Assembly (NCBI GenBank): GCA_947484535.1
Contig: CANKPO010000098.1
Coordinates: forward strand, 1 to 5,894
Direction of reading: 5' to 3'
Origin: Caulobacteraceae bacterium
Lineage (GTDB): Bacteria; Pseudomonadota; Alphaproteobacteria; Caulobacterales; Caulobacteraceae
Length of the DNA stretch: 5,894 bases
Both the position numbers and the translations under genes were made by a program. Positions 1-4,866 of this stretch are shown here, piece after piece. Below the pieces are notes generated by a model that was given only the letters and a program-made list of their open reading frames with translations, had not been told where the DNA came from and did no database searches. Every line of letters begins with the position of its first letter. Positions within the stretch are counted from its first letter, which is position 1.

Positions 1-71
1 GAAGCAACCCAGGGGAACATCCATTCAGGTTCGTGTCAGTCCCCTGGGTTGCTTCGCTGCGCTCGCAATGA
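1..71. repeat. REP/BIME-like inverted repeat, cut by the left window edge
   Basis: Bases 1-16 and 40-55 are perfect reverse complements (arm GAAGCAACCCAGGGGA), separated by a 23-base spacer. The right arm continues outward as GCTGCGCTCGCAATGACGC (56 onward), a string that I recall recurring in intergenic regions of many bacteria. The left arm begins at base 1, so its matching outer part would lie outside the window. The arrangement fits two REP units head to head, as in a BIME. As RNA it would form a strong stem downstream of the minus-strand NUDIX gene and could act as a 3' end or processing signal. No T-run is visible beside it within the window. The dyad is seen directly; the repeat-family assignment is from recollection. 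Confidence 0.75.
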
Positions 72-91
72 CGCGGTAAATTCGCTTGTCT

Positions 92-119
92 TTGAGTCGA
101 GCCTGTCGAAGCACGAGGA
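92..119. repeat. Possible dispersed intergenic repeat fragment
   Basis: The stretch contains TCGAGCCTGTCGAAGCACGA, whose reverse complement includes CTTCGACAGGCTCGA. I recall closely similar strings as short dispersed repeats in high-GC alphaproteobacterial and other genomes. It contains a small TCGA/TCGA dyad with a 5-base centre. It lies between the REP-like repeat and the 3' end of the NUDIX gene, in DNA with no coding signal. Only one copy is in the window, so its repetitive nature cannot be seen here. Confidence 0.35.
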
Positions 120-128
120 AGCCCCCCC

Positions 129-599
129 TCACCAATCCGGATGCGGCTCAACCAACCCCAGCGCCTCTTCAATGCGCCGACGTGTAGAGGCGGTGACCCC
201 TTCGGGCAGATCATTGGGGTGAAACCACTGTGTCTCATCGATCTCACCGACAGAGGTGGCCTGTCCCTGTTCCCAGCTTTCAATGTGGTAATAGAGCACG
301 TGGTCGCCCCGGAAGCGCGCATGGTTATTGTGCACAGACAGCAGGCGCGGGCGTGAGGTCGCGACAATTCCCACCTCTTCGACCAGTTCGCGGATGACCG
401 CCGCCTCCGCCGCCTCGCCGCGATCGACGCCGCCGCCGGGCAGGTGCCAGCCCTTGACATAGGTGTGCTGGATCAACAGCACGCGCCCGGCCTCATCGAT
501 GACCAGACCCCGAACGCCCAAGGTCATGCCCCGTTCAAGCCGGAACTTGAGGTGAAAAAAGGGCCTTAACAGTGGCTCAATCCGTCGAAGCCAAACCAT
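129..599 (-). CDS. NUDIX hydrolase, 156 residues
   Basis: This predicted soluble hydrolase cleaves a nucleoside diphosphate linked to another moiety (X), using divalent metal. It carries a perfect Nudix box, GX5EX7REUXEEXGU, at residues 56-78 of the 156-residue product: GG..RGE, then REL.EE.GI with the metal-binding glutamates intact. The box is preceded by the usual strand and W.LPGGG approach (HTYVKGWHLPGGG). The substrate cannot be told from the sequence. The start at 599 (MVWLRRIEPLLRP) is preferred because AGGA lies 6 bases upstream, it gives a typical small-Nudix length, and it leaves room for promoters. A TATGAT-like -10 on the minus strand (632-627) would fit a transcript starting near 620, but no good -35 is seen. 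An upstream in-frame ATG at 683 would give 184 residues, but it has a poor ribosome site and would leave only 18 bp to the divergent gene. The gene is monocistronic in the window. Confidence 0.9.
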   Translation of the reverse strand: MVWLRRIEPLLRPFFHLKFRLERGMTLGVRGLVIDEAGRVLLIQHTYVKGWHLPGGGVDRGEAAEAAVIRELVEEVGIVATSRPRLLSVHNNHARFRGDHVLYYHIESWEQGQATSVGEIDETQWFHPNDLPEGVTASTRRRIEEALGLVEPHPDW

Positions 600-641
600 G
601 GACAATCCTAACCCGAAGCCTGCGACATCATAGCGGCACCC

Positions 642-670
642 TTGCCCTAAAGGCGCATGATCGCTAAAGG
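642..670 (+). promoter_or_regulatory. Candidate housekeeping promoter for the small-protein/SDR/folB run
   Basis: TTGCCCT (642-648) and GCTAAAGG (663-670) are separated by 14 bases. The Caulobacter housekeeping consensus is usually given as TTGACGS, 10-14 bases, GCTANAWC. The -10 box matches at six of eight positions; the -35 keeps TTG plus one further base. Transcription would begin near 675-680, leaving a leader of about 25 bases before the ATG at 702 with its GGAG at 691-694. This is a pattern match only. Confidence 0.4.
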
Positions 671-701
671 CGGACAACGACATTCGAACCGGAGCCGCAT
701 C

Positions 702-782
702 ATGATCGCGCTGCTGACCATCTTCATCTTCATTGCTGCCCTTTTCGCCCTAAACATGGTCGACACTGGCCGTCCCGACTAG
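702..782 (+). CDS. 26-residue single-pass membrane protein
   Basis: This short frame starts at ATG 702 and ends at TAG 780-782. GGAG at 691-694, 7 bases upstream, is the best ribosome site among the first three plus-strand genes. The product begins MIALLTIFIFIAALFALNM and ends VDTGRPD: about 18 uncharged hydrophobic residues able to form one transmembrane helix, then a short polar tail with one Arg and two Asp. Its stop lies 12 bases before the SDR ATG, which has only a weak ribosome site, so the small gene may drive translation of the SDR by coupling as well as encode a protein. I do not recognise a named family. It could be a membrane microprotein or a leader whose main role is coupling. 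The strong start signal and clean hydrophobic composition favour real translation. Confidence 0.6.
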   Translation: MIALLTIFIFIAALFALNMVDTGRPD

Positions 783-794
783 GCTCAAAGCAAC

Positions 795-1568
795 ATGACC
801 GACCTGCCGAACCCTTCGTCGCGCGGCGTTGCCCTGATTACGGGCGGCGGGCGACGAATCGGCAAGGCGATGGCCCTTGCTGTTGGCGAGGCCGGCTTCG
901 ACGTCGCCATCCACCACCGCAGCGGGGCTGATGAGGCCCAAGAGGTGGTCCAGAGCCTTCACGCGATGGGCCGCAAGGCCATGGCCTTCAGCGCCGATCT
1001 GGCCATCGAGGCCGAGGTTCAAGCCCTGTTGCCAACCGTCACAGCCGCGCTCGGCCCCGTGACCCTTCTGATCAACAACGCCTCCCTGTTCGAAGATGAC
1101 CGGATCGAGACCCAGACGCGCGCCTCTTGGGACGCCCATATGGACATCAATCTGCGTGCGCCGATGGTGCTGGCACAGGCCATGGCCGCGAGCCTGCCCG
1201 TCGATCATGAGGGCCTGATCCTCAATCTGCTCGACCAACGGGTCCTCAAGCTCAATCCGCAATTTTTCAGCTACACCCTGAGCAAGGCGGCGCTATGGCA
1301 GGCCACCAAGACGCTGGCCCAAGCCCTCGCGCCGCGCATCCGGGTCAATGGCATTGGTCCGGGCCCGACCCTGCCCTCCATCCATCAGGCAGCCGGGGAA
1401 TTTGAGGCCGAGGCCGCAAACACCCTGTTGCAACGACGCGCTGATCCAAGCCAAATCGCTCAGGCTGTGCGCTATCTGATTGACGCAAGGTCGGTCACCG
1501 GCCAGATGATCGCCATCGATGGGGGTCAGCATCTGGCTTGGCGAACTCCCGATATATTTGGCGATTGA
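795..1568 (+). CDS. Pteridine reductase/FolM-type short-chain dehydrogenase, 257 residues
   Basis: This cytoplasmic NADPH-dependent SDR probably reduces a dihydropterin (dihydromonapterin, dihydrobiopterin or dihydrofolate). The Rossmann glycine motif is TGGGRRIG at residues 16-23; its Arg is typical of the pteridine-reductase branch. HRS at 41-43 after strand 2 matches the NADPH-binding HRS of Leishmania PTR1. DL at 68-69, NNAS at 94-97, and Y160..K164 (YTLSK) complete the SDR set. Asp147 sits exactly 13 residues before Tyr160, the spacing of catalytic Asp181 and Tyr194 in PTR1; ordinary SDRs have Ser there. PGP at 189-191 and the C-terminal TGQ...DGGQ are usual. The gene begins 12 bases after the small membrane gene and ends 19 bases before folB, which supports a pterin role. 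It could be named folM or ptr1-like; residues cannot separate dihydromonapterin from dihydrofolate reduction. A generic 'SDR family oxidoreductase' label would also be correct. Confidence 0.9.
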   Translation: MTDLPNPSSRGVALITGGGRRIGKAMALAVGEAGFDVAIHHRSGADEAQEVVQSLHAMGRKAMAFSADLAIEAEVQALLPTVTAALGPVTLLINNASLFEDDRIETQTRASWDAHMDINLRAPMVLAQAMAASLPVDHEGLILNLLDQRVLKLNPQFFSYTLSKAALWQATKTLAQALAPRIRVNGIGPGPTLPSIHQAAGEFEAEAANTLLQRRADPSQIAQAVRYLIDARSVTGQMIAIDGGQHLAWRTPDIFGD

Positions 1569-1575
1569 GTCCAGC

Positions 1576-1590
1576 AGGAAACGCCCCTTG
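1576..1590 (+). promoter_or_regulatory. Ribosome binding site that fixes a TTG start for folB
   Basis: AGGAA at 1576-1580 lies 7 bases before TTG at 1588-1590, in frame with folB and just after the SDR stop at 1566-1568. The only in-frame ATG upstream is at 1519, inside the SDR gene. It would add 23 residues with no counterpart in the FolB fold. The TTG is therefore the best-supported start. Confidence 0.7.
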
Positions 1591-2007
1591 AACGCCCCCA
1601 CCCCCTTCACCCAGACCGACGCCCCCAGCGGCCCCGCCCGGATTACCGGTCTGAAGGTCTTTGTCCGCGCCCTGCGTCTGGATGTGGAGATCGGCATCTA
1701 CGCGCACGAGCATGGCCGTGTCCAACCGCTGATCATTGATGTCGAGTTGGATGTGATCACCACCGGTGCCGCCACCGGCTTTGCCCATATTGCCGACACG
1801 CTGAACTATGAGGTCGTGGTCGCCAAGGCCCGCGCTGTCGCTGATGCTGGTCACATCCTGCTGGTCGAGGCCTTTGCTGAGCGGCTGGTTCAGGCCTGCC
1901 TGGATGATCCTCGCGTGACCCGCGCTCGCGTGCGCATCGAAAAGCCAGAGGCCCTCGCTCCTGCCGCCGAGGCCGCAGGCGTCGAGATCACCGCTGAACG
2001 GGCCTAA
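1588..2007 (+). CDS. folB: Dihydroneopterin aldolase, 139 residues
   Basis: FolB converts 7,8-dihydroneopterin to 6-hydroxymethyl-7,8-dihydropterin and glycolaldehyde in folate synthesis; the family is cytoplasmic and usually octameric. The core begins near residue 19 with ITGLKVFVRAL and continues EIGIYAHE, equivalent to the IGVYDWE segment of E. coli FolB. Residues expected from the family are present: Glu41 (catalytic Glu22 of the S. aureus enzyme), Tyr74 in LNY (Tyr54), Glu94 in LLVEAFAE (substrate-anchoring Glu74), and Lys119 in IEKPEAL (catalytic Lys100). The end, GVEITAERA, matches the usual GV.I.R finish. The product exceeds the usual ~120 residues by a Pro/Thr-rich N-terminal tail of about 18. 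Translation appears to start at TTG. The pterin SDR lies 19 bases upstream, so the two probably share a transcript. No folK or folP follows in the window. Confidence 0.92.
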   Translation: MNAPTPFTQTDAPSGPARITGLKVFVRALRLDVEIGIYAHEHGRVQPLIIDVELDVITTGAATGFAHIADTLNYEVVVAKARAVADAGHILLVEAFAERLVQACLDDPRVTRARVRIEKPEALAPAAEAAGVEITAERA

Positions 2008-2012
2008 TTCGT

Positions 2013-2027
2013 CGCTAGGCCCTAGCG
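2013..2027. promoter_or_regulatory. Short dyad between folB and pepN
   Basis: CGCTAGG and CCTAGCG are perfect 7-base inverted copies around a single C, six bases after the folB stop. As RNA it could form only a 5-bp stem with a 5-base loop, and no T-run follows, so it is a weak terminator candidate. As DNA, the near-perfect 15-bp palindrome could be a dimeric regulator site upstream of pepN. The rest of the 74-bp gap shows no convincing promoter. pepN itself has only a poor GAG-type ribosome site at 2072-2074. Confidence 0.3.
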
Positions 2028-2081
2028 TCTCGCGCTTGGCGGTGCCACTTAAGGCTCTGCCTCAAGCTCGCGAGTAGACCC

Positions 2082-4706
2082 ATGCGCACTGATCAACCAA
2101 CCGCCATCCGCCTTGCCGACTATCAGGCCTTCGCCTTTGCCATCGACAGCACGGTTCTGGACTTCCAGTTGGAGCCCAGCGCCACGACGGTTCGCGCCGT
2201 CTTGCAGGTTCGGCGCACAGGTGCAGCGGACGCTCCCCTTCGACTGGACGGTGTGCGGCTAAGGCTGATCAGCGTAGCGATCGATGGCGTGGTCTTGCCG
2301 CGTGAAGCCTATGACCTGACCGACGAGGCACTAACCATCAATGACGTGCCCGACCAGTTCGAGCTTACCACCGAGGTTGTCATCGACCCTGCCGCCAATA
2401 TCGCTCTGGAGGGGCTCTATATGTCCGGCGGACGGTTTTGCAGTCAGTGCGAGGCCGAGGGCTTTCGCAAGATCACCTATTTCCCAGACCGGCCCGACGT
2501 CCTGTCACGCTACACCGTGCGGATGGAAGCCCACGCCAAGGCCTTTCCGCGCCTCCTATCCAACGGCAATCTGGTCGAGCAGGGCGCGAGTGCCAATGGC
2601 CGTCACTATGCGGTCTGGAACGACCCCTTCCCCAAGCCTTGCTATCTGTTCGCGCTGGTCGCTGGGGAACTGGACGAGCTGGCCGACAGCTTCGTGACCA
2701 TGAGCGGCCGCACGGTCGATCTGCGCATCTATGTCGACCCCGGCCAGGCCAGCCGCGCGGTCTATGCCATGGATGCCCTCAAGCGCTCGATGGCCTGGGA
2801 TGAGCAAGCCTTTGGCCGTGAATATGACCTCGACCTGTTCATGATCGTGGCCGTCCGCGATTTCAATTTCGGGGCGATGGAGAATAAGGGTCTCAATATC
2901 TTCAACTCGTCGCTATTGCTGGCCGATGAGGCGACGGCCACCGACTTTGACTATGAGCGGATTGAGAGCGTCGTTGCCCACGAATATTTCCACAACTGGA
3001 CCGGCAATCGCATCACCTGCCGCGACTGGTTCCAGCTCTGCGTCAAGGAGGGCCTGACGGTCTATCGCGACCAGACCTTCTCCGGCGATCAACGCGGCGC
3101 ACCGGTTCAGCGTATCAAGGACGTCAAGGCCCTGCGCGCGCGGCAGTTCACCGAAGATGCTGGCCCCTTGGCCCATCCGGTCCGCCCCGACGCCTATATG
3201 AAGATCGATAACTTCTACACGGCGACCATCTATGAGAAGGGCTCTGAACTGATCCGGATGCTGCACACCCTTCTGGACCAAGAGACCTTCCGCTCCGGGA
3301 TGGATGTCTATTTCGAGCGCTGGGATGGACAGGCGACGACTGTCGAGGCCTTTATCCAGTGCTTTGCCGACGCCTCAGGCCAAGACCTCAGCGCCTTTTT
3401 CCAGTGGTACGGACAGGCAGGCACGCCAAAGCTGAGCGTCACCACCGCCTATGATGCAGCAGCCAAGACCTTGAGCCTGACCCTGTCGCAGCAGACCGCC
3501 CCGACCCCCGGCCAGCCGACCAAGGTGGCCCTGCCCCTGCCGGTCCGTATTGGATTGCTCGATCAAGATGGCCGGGTGCAGACCTTTATCGCCCCGGACA
3601 GCGACAGTGCCACAGACCAGACGGTTCTGGTCCTGAACGGTTCAGAGCAGACCTTCGTCCTGACTGATGTGGCCCGTACGCCGATCCTGTCAGCCCTTCG
3701 CGGCTTTTCAGCGCCGGTCCATCTGGAAACCGACGCCCCGCCGCAAGACCGTTATGTCCTGCTGGCCGCTGATCCGGACCTGTTCAATCGCTGGGAGGCT
3801 GGGCAAGGCTTGGCCAGCGACCTGATCCGCGCCCGCGCCAGCGGCACGCCAGATCTGGACGGCGAGAAACAGTTCGCTGCCGCCATGGGCCAGGCCTTGA
3901 ATGATCAGGCCGCTGAACCGGCCTTCAAGGCCCTATTGCTGGGTCTGCCGACCGAGCAGGAAATGGCCATGAGTATGGTCCCCGCCGATCCTGCCGCCAT
4001 CCATGAGGCTCGCAGTGCCCTGCGAAGCGTTCTGGCCAGCGATCTTCATGATCTTCTGACCGATCTACATGAGGGCATGACCGCGCAAGGCCCGTTCTCG
4101 CCCGACGCGGTGGGCGCAGGACGGCGCGCCCTGCGCAATGCCGCGCTCGATCTCTTGGCGGCGCAGCCGAGCGACCCCGTCGCGGCCCGTGCTCAAGCCC
4201 ATTATGAGGCAGGCTCAAACATGACCGACATGATGGGCGGCCTCTCGGCCCTGCTCAGCCTTGGCGGAGCGGCCCTCGACAAGGCGCTGGACGACTTCTT
4301 CCAGCGCTGGAACACCGAGCCGCTCGTGATCGACAAGTGGTTCGCTCTGCAGGCGCGCAATCCGGCCCTTGATGCGCTGGACCGGGTCATCGCCTTAACC
4401 GCCCACCCCGCCTTCGAGGCCCGTAATCCGAACCGCCTGCGCGCTCTGGTCCAGACCTTCGCCTCTGCCAACCCTGCTCGGTTCCACGACGAGAGTGGGT
4501 CGGGCTATCGGTTCCTCGCCGATCAGATCCTTGCCCTTGATAGCTTCAACCCCATGACGGCGGCGCGGCTGGTCGAGCCCTTGGGCGGCTGGAAACGCTA
4601 TCGCCCAGACCTCGGAGCCCTGATGAAGGCGGAACTGGTTCGAATCTCGAACCATCCGGGCCTGTCCAAGAATGTCAGCGAATTGGTCGGCAAGGCCCTG
4701 ATCTAG
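2082..4706 (+). CDS. pepN: Aminopeptidase N (M1 family zinc metallopeptidase), 874 residues
   Basis: PepN removes N-terminal amino acids from peptides in the cytoplasm late in protein turnover; no signal peptide is seen. The length nearly equals E. coli PepN (870), and the landmarks align with a constant +3 shift. Substrate N-terminus recognition uses Gln122 and Glu124 (FCSQCEAEGFRKITYF) and the GAMEN motif at 264-268. The zinc site is H300-E-Y-F-H304 with Glu323 18 residues past the motif (VKEGLTV), and Glu301 is the catalytic base. Tyr384 (ATIYEKG) matches the transition-state Tyr381. Layout: N-terminal beta domain to about 190, thermolysin-like domain about 191-440, small beta domain about 441-545 (start of the DUF3458 region), then the helical C-terminal domain ending LSKNVSELVGKALI. 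ATG 2082 gives the family-typical beginning (IRLADY...). The gene is intact, with all catalytic residues present. It is probably transcribed separately from, or by read-through of, folB. Confidence 0.97.
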   Translation: MRTDQPTAIRLADYQAFAFAIDSTVLDFQLEPSATTVRAVLQVRRTGAADAPLRLDGVRLRLISVAIDGVVLPREAYDLTDEALTINDVPDQFELTTEVVIDPAANIALEGLYMSGGRFCSQCEAEGFRKITYFPDRPDVLSRYTVRMEAHAKAFPRLLSNGNLVEQGASANGRHYAVWNDPFPKPCYLFALVAGELDELADSFVTMSGRTVDLRIYVDPGQASRAVYAMDALKRSMAWDEQAFGREYDLDLFMIVAVRDFNFGAMENKGLNIFNSSLLLADEATATDFDYERIESVVAHEYFHNWTGNRITCRDWFQLCVKEGLTVYRDQTFSGDQRGAPVQRIKDVKALRARQFTEDAGPLAHPVRPDAYMKIDNFYTATIYEKGSELIRMLHTLLDQETFRSGMDVYFERWDGQATTVEAFIQCFADASGQDLSAFFQWYGQAGTPKLSVTTAYDAAAKTLSLTLSQQTAPTPGQPTKVALPLPVRIGLLDQDGRVQTFIAPDSDSATDQTVLVLNGSEQTFVLTDVARTPILSALRGFSAPVHLETDAPPQDRYVLLAADPDLFNRWEAGQGLASDLIRARASGTPDLDGEKQFAAAMGQALNDQAAEPAFKALLLGLPTEQEMAMSMVPADPAAIHEARSALRSVLASDLHDLLTDLHEGMTAQGPFSPDAVGAGRRALRNAALDLLAAQPSDPVAARAQAHYEAGSNMTDMMGGLSALLSLGGAALDKALDDFFQRWNTEPLVIDKWFALQARNPALDALDRVIALTAHPAFEARNPNRLRALVQTFASANPARFHDESGSGYRFLADQILALDSFNPMTAARLVEPLGGWKRYRPDLGALMKAELVRISNHPGLSKNVSELVGKALI

Positions 4707-4721
4707 GCAGAGGGCCTTGCC
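4689..4721 (+). terminator. 11-bp hairpin spanning the pepN stop codon
   Basis: GGCAAGGCCCT (4689-4699) pairs perfectly with AGGGCCTTGCC (4711-4721), leaving an 11-base loop that contains the TAG stop of pepN (4704-4706). The stem is GC-rich and should be stable. The following bases are CAAAACC, with no T-tract, so it is not a classic Rho-independent terminator. It may be a transcript end of the U-poor kind, a stabiliser of the pepN mRNA 3' end, or a partial block to read-through into the kinase gene. The dyad is seen directly; the role is inferred. Confidence 0.45.
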
Positions 4722-4725
4722 CAAA

Positions 4726-4753
4726 ACCTGTGTGAAAGCGGCTATTCACAGGT
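4726..4753. repeat. ACCTGTG/CACAGGT inverted repeat
   Basis: ACCTGTG (4726-4732) and CACAGGT (4747-4753) are perfect 7-base inverted copies with a 14-base spacer. A further direct copy of CACAGGT lies at 4824-4830, shortly before the kinase gene. No T-run follows. The set could be regulator half-sites or a small secondary hairpin after pepN; 7-base matches can also arise by chance. Confidence 0.35.
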
Positions 4754-4769
4754 CAAATGCAATAAGCCA

Positions 4770-4776
4770 TTAACCA
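4770..4776 (+). promoter_or_regulatory. Candidate CtrA half-site
   Basis: TTAACCA agrees with seven of the eight bases of the CtrA half-site TTAACCAT; the next base is A. The full-site partner TTAA expected 7 bases upstream is only GCAA (4759-4762). It lies 97 bases before the kinase ATG. A weak promoter-like pair, GTGACAC (4791-4797) and CCTATTGT (4813-4820), follows it. CtrA control would suit a cell-cycle kinase, but this is a short-motif match in DNA where such motifs also occur by chance. Confidence 0.3.
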
Positions 4777-4817
4777 ATTCCCATCAGCCCGTGACACGAC
4801 TCTCTCCTCACGCCTAT

Positions 4818-4827
4818 TGTGCGCACA
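4818..4827. promoter_or_regulatory. Perfect 10-bp palindrome TGTGCGCACA
   Basis: TGTGCGCACA reads identically on both strands and lies 39 bases before the kinase ATG, beside or within the possible -10 region. It overlaps the CACAGGT copy at 4824-4830. The size and symmetry suit a dimeric repressor or activator, but no named operator is recognised. Confidence 0.25.
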
Positions 4828-4834
4828 GGTGAAT

Positions 4835-4850
4835 CGGGTCGCAAGACCCG
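4835..4850 (+). promoter_or_regulatory. Leader hairpin with GCAA tetraloop before the kinase gene
   Basis: CGGGTC (4835-4840) pairs with GACCCG (4845-4850) around GCAA, a GNRA tetraloop. This makes a compact stable RNA stem 16 bases before the ATG and 6 bases before the GAGG ribosome site (4857-4860). It has no T-tract and is not a terminator. It could tune ribosome access or mRNA stability if the transcript starts upstream of it. Confidence 0.4.
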
Positions 4851-4866
4851 TGGGTTGAGGATCGGC

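Noticed and set aside
1..71. The 16-bp inverted repeat as insertion-sequence ends or a CRISPR unit
   Set aside because: The spacer is only 23 bases with no transposase, and there is no repeat-spacer series; a REP pair explains it better.
122..128. Run of seven C bases after the NUDIX stop, considered as a terminator tract
   Set aside because: A terminator on the minus strand would need T, not G, and no stem lies directly before it.
141..356. Plus-strand open frame opposite the NUDIX gene
   Set aside because: It lies wholly antisense to a gene with a perfect Nudix box; its product has no recognisable motif.
750..1262. 170-codon minus-strand frame opposite the SDR
   Set aside because: It is complementary to a clearly conserved SDR and its translation looks like a high-GC antisense artefact.
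1293..1854. Two minus-strand frames across the SDR/folB junction
   Set aside because: Both cross two real plus-strand genes and show no domain or ribosome site of note.
2341..2803. Two plus-strand frames inside pepN in other frames
   Set aside because: They overlap the M1 N-terminal and catalytic domains; their Arg/Pro/Ser-rich translations are typical frame-shifted shadows.
2913..3281. 122-codon minus-strand frame opposite the pepN zinc site
   Set aside because: It is antisense to the most conserved part of pepN, which explains its openness.
3925..4724. Three minus-strand frames opposite the pepN C-terminal domain
   Set aside because: No motif, mutual overlap and full complementarity to a real gene.
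4819..4866. GTG 4819 as an earlier start of the kinase gene
   Set aside because: It lies within the TGTGCGCACA palindrome, has no ribosome site, and would put the GNRA hairpin inside the coding sequence; ATG 4867 has GAGG at 6 bases.
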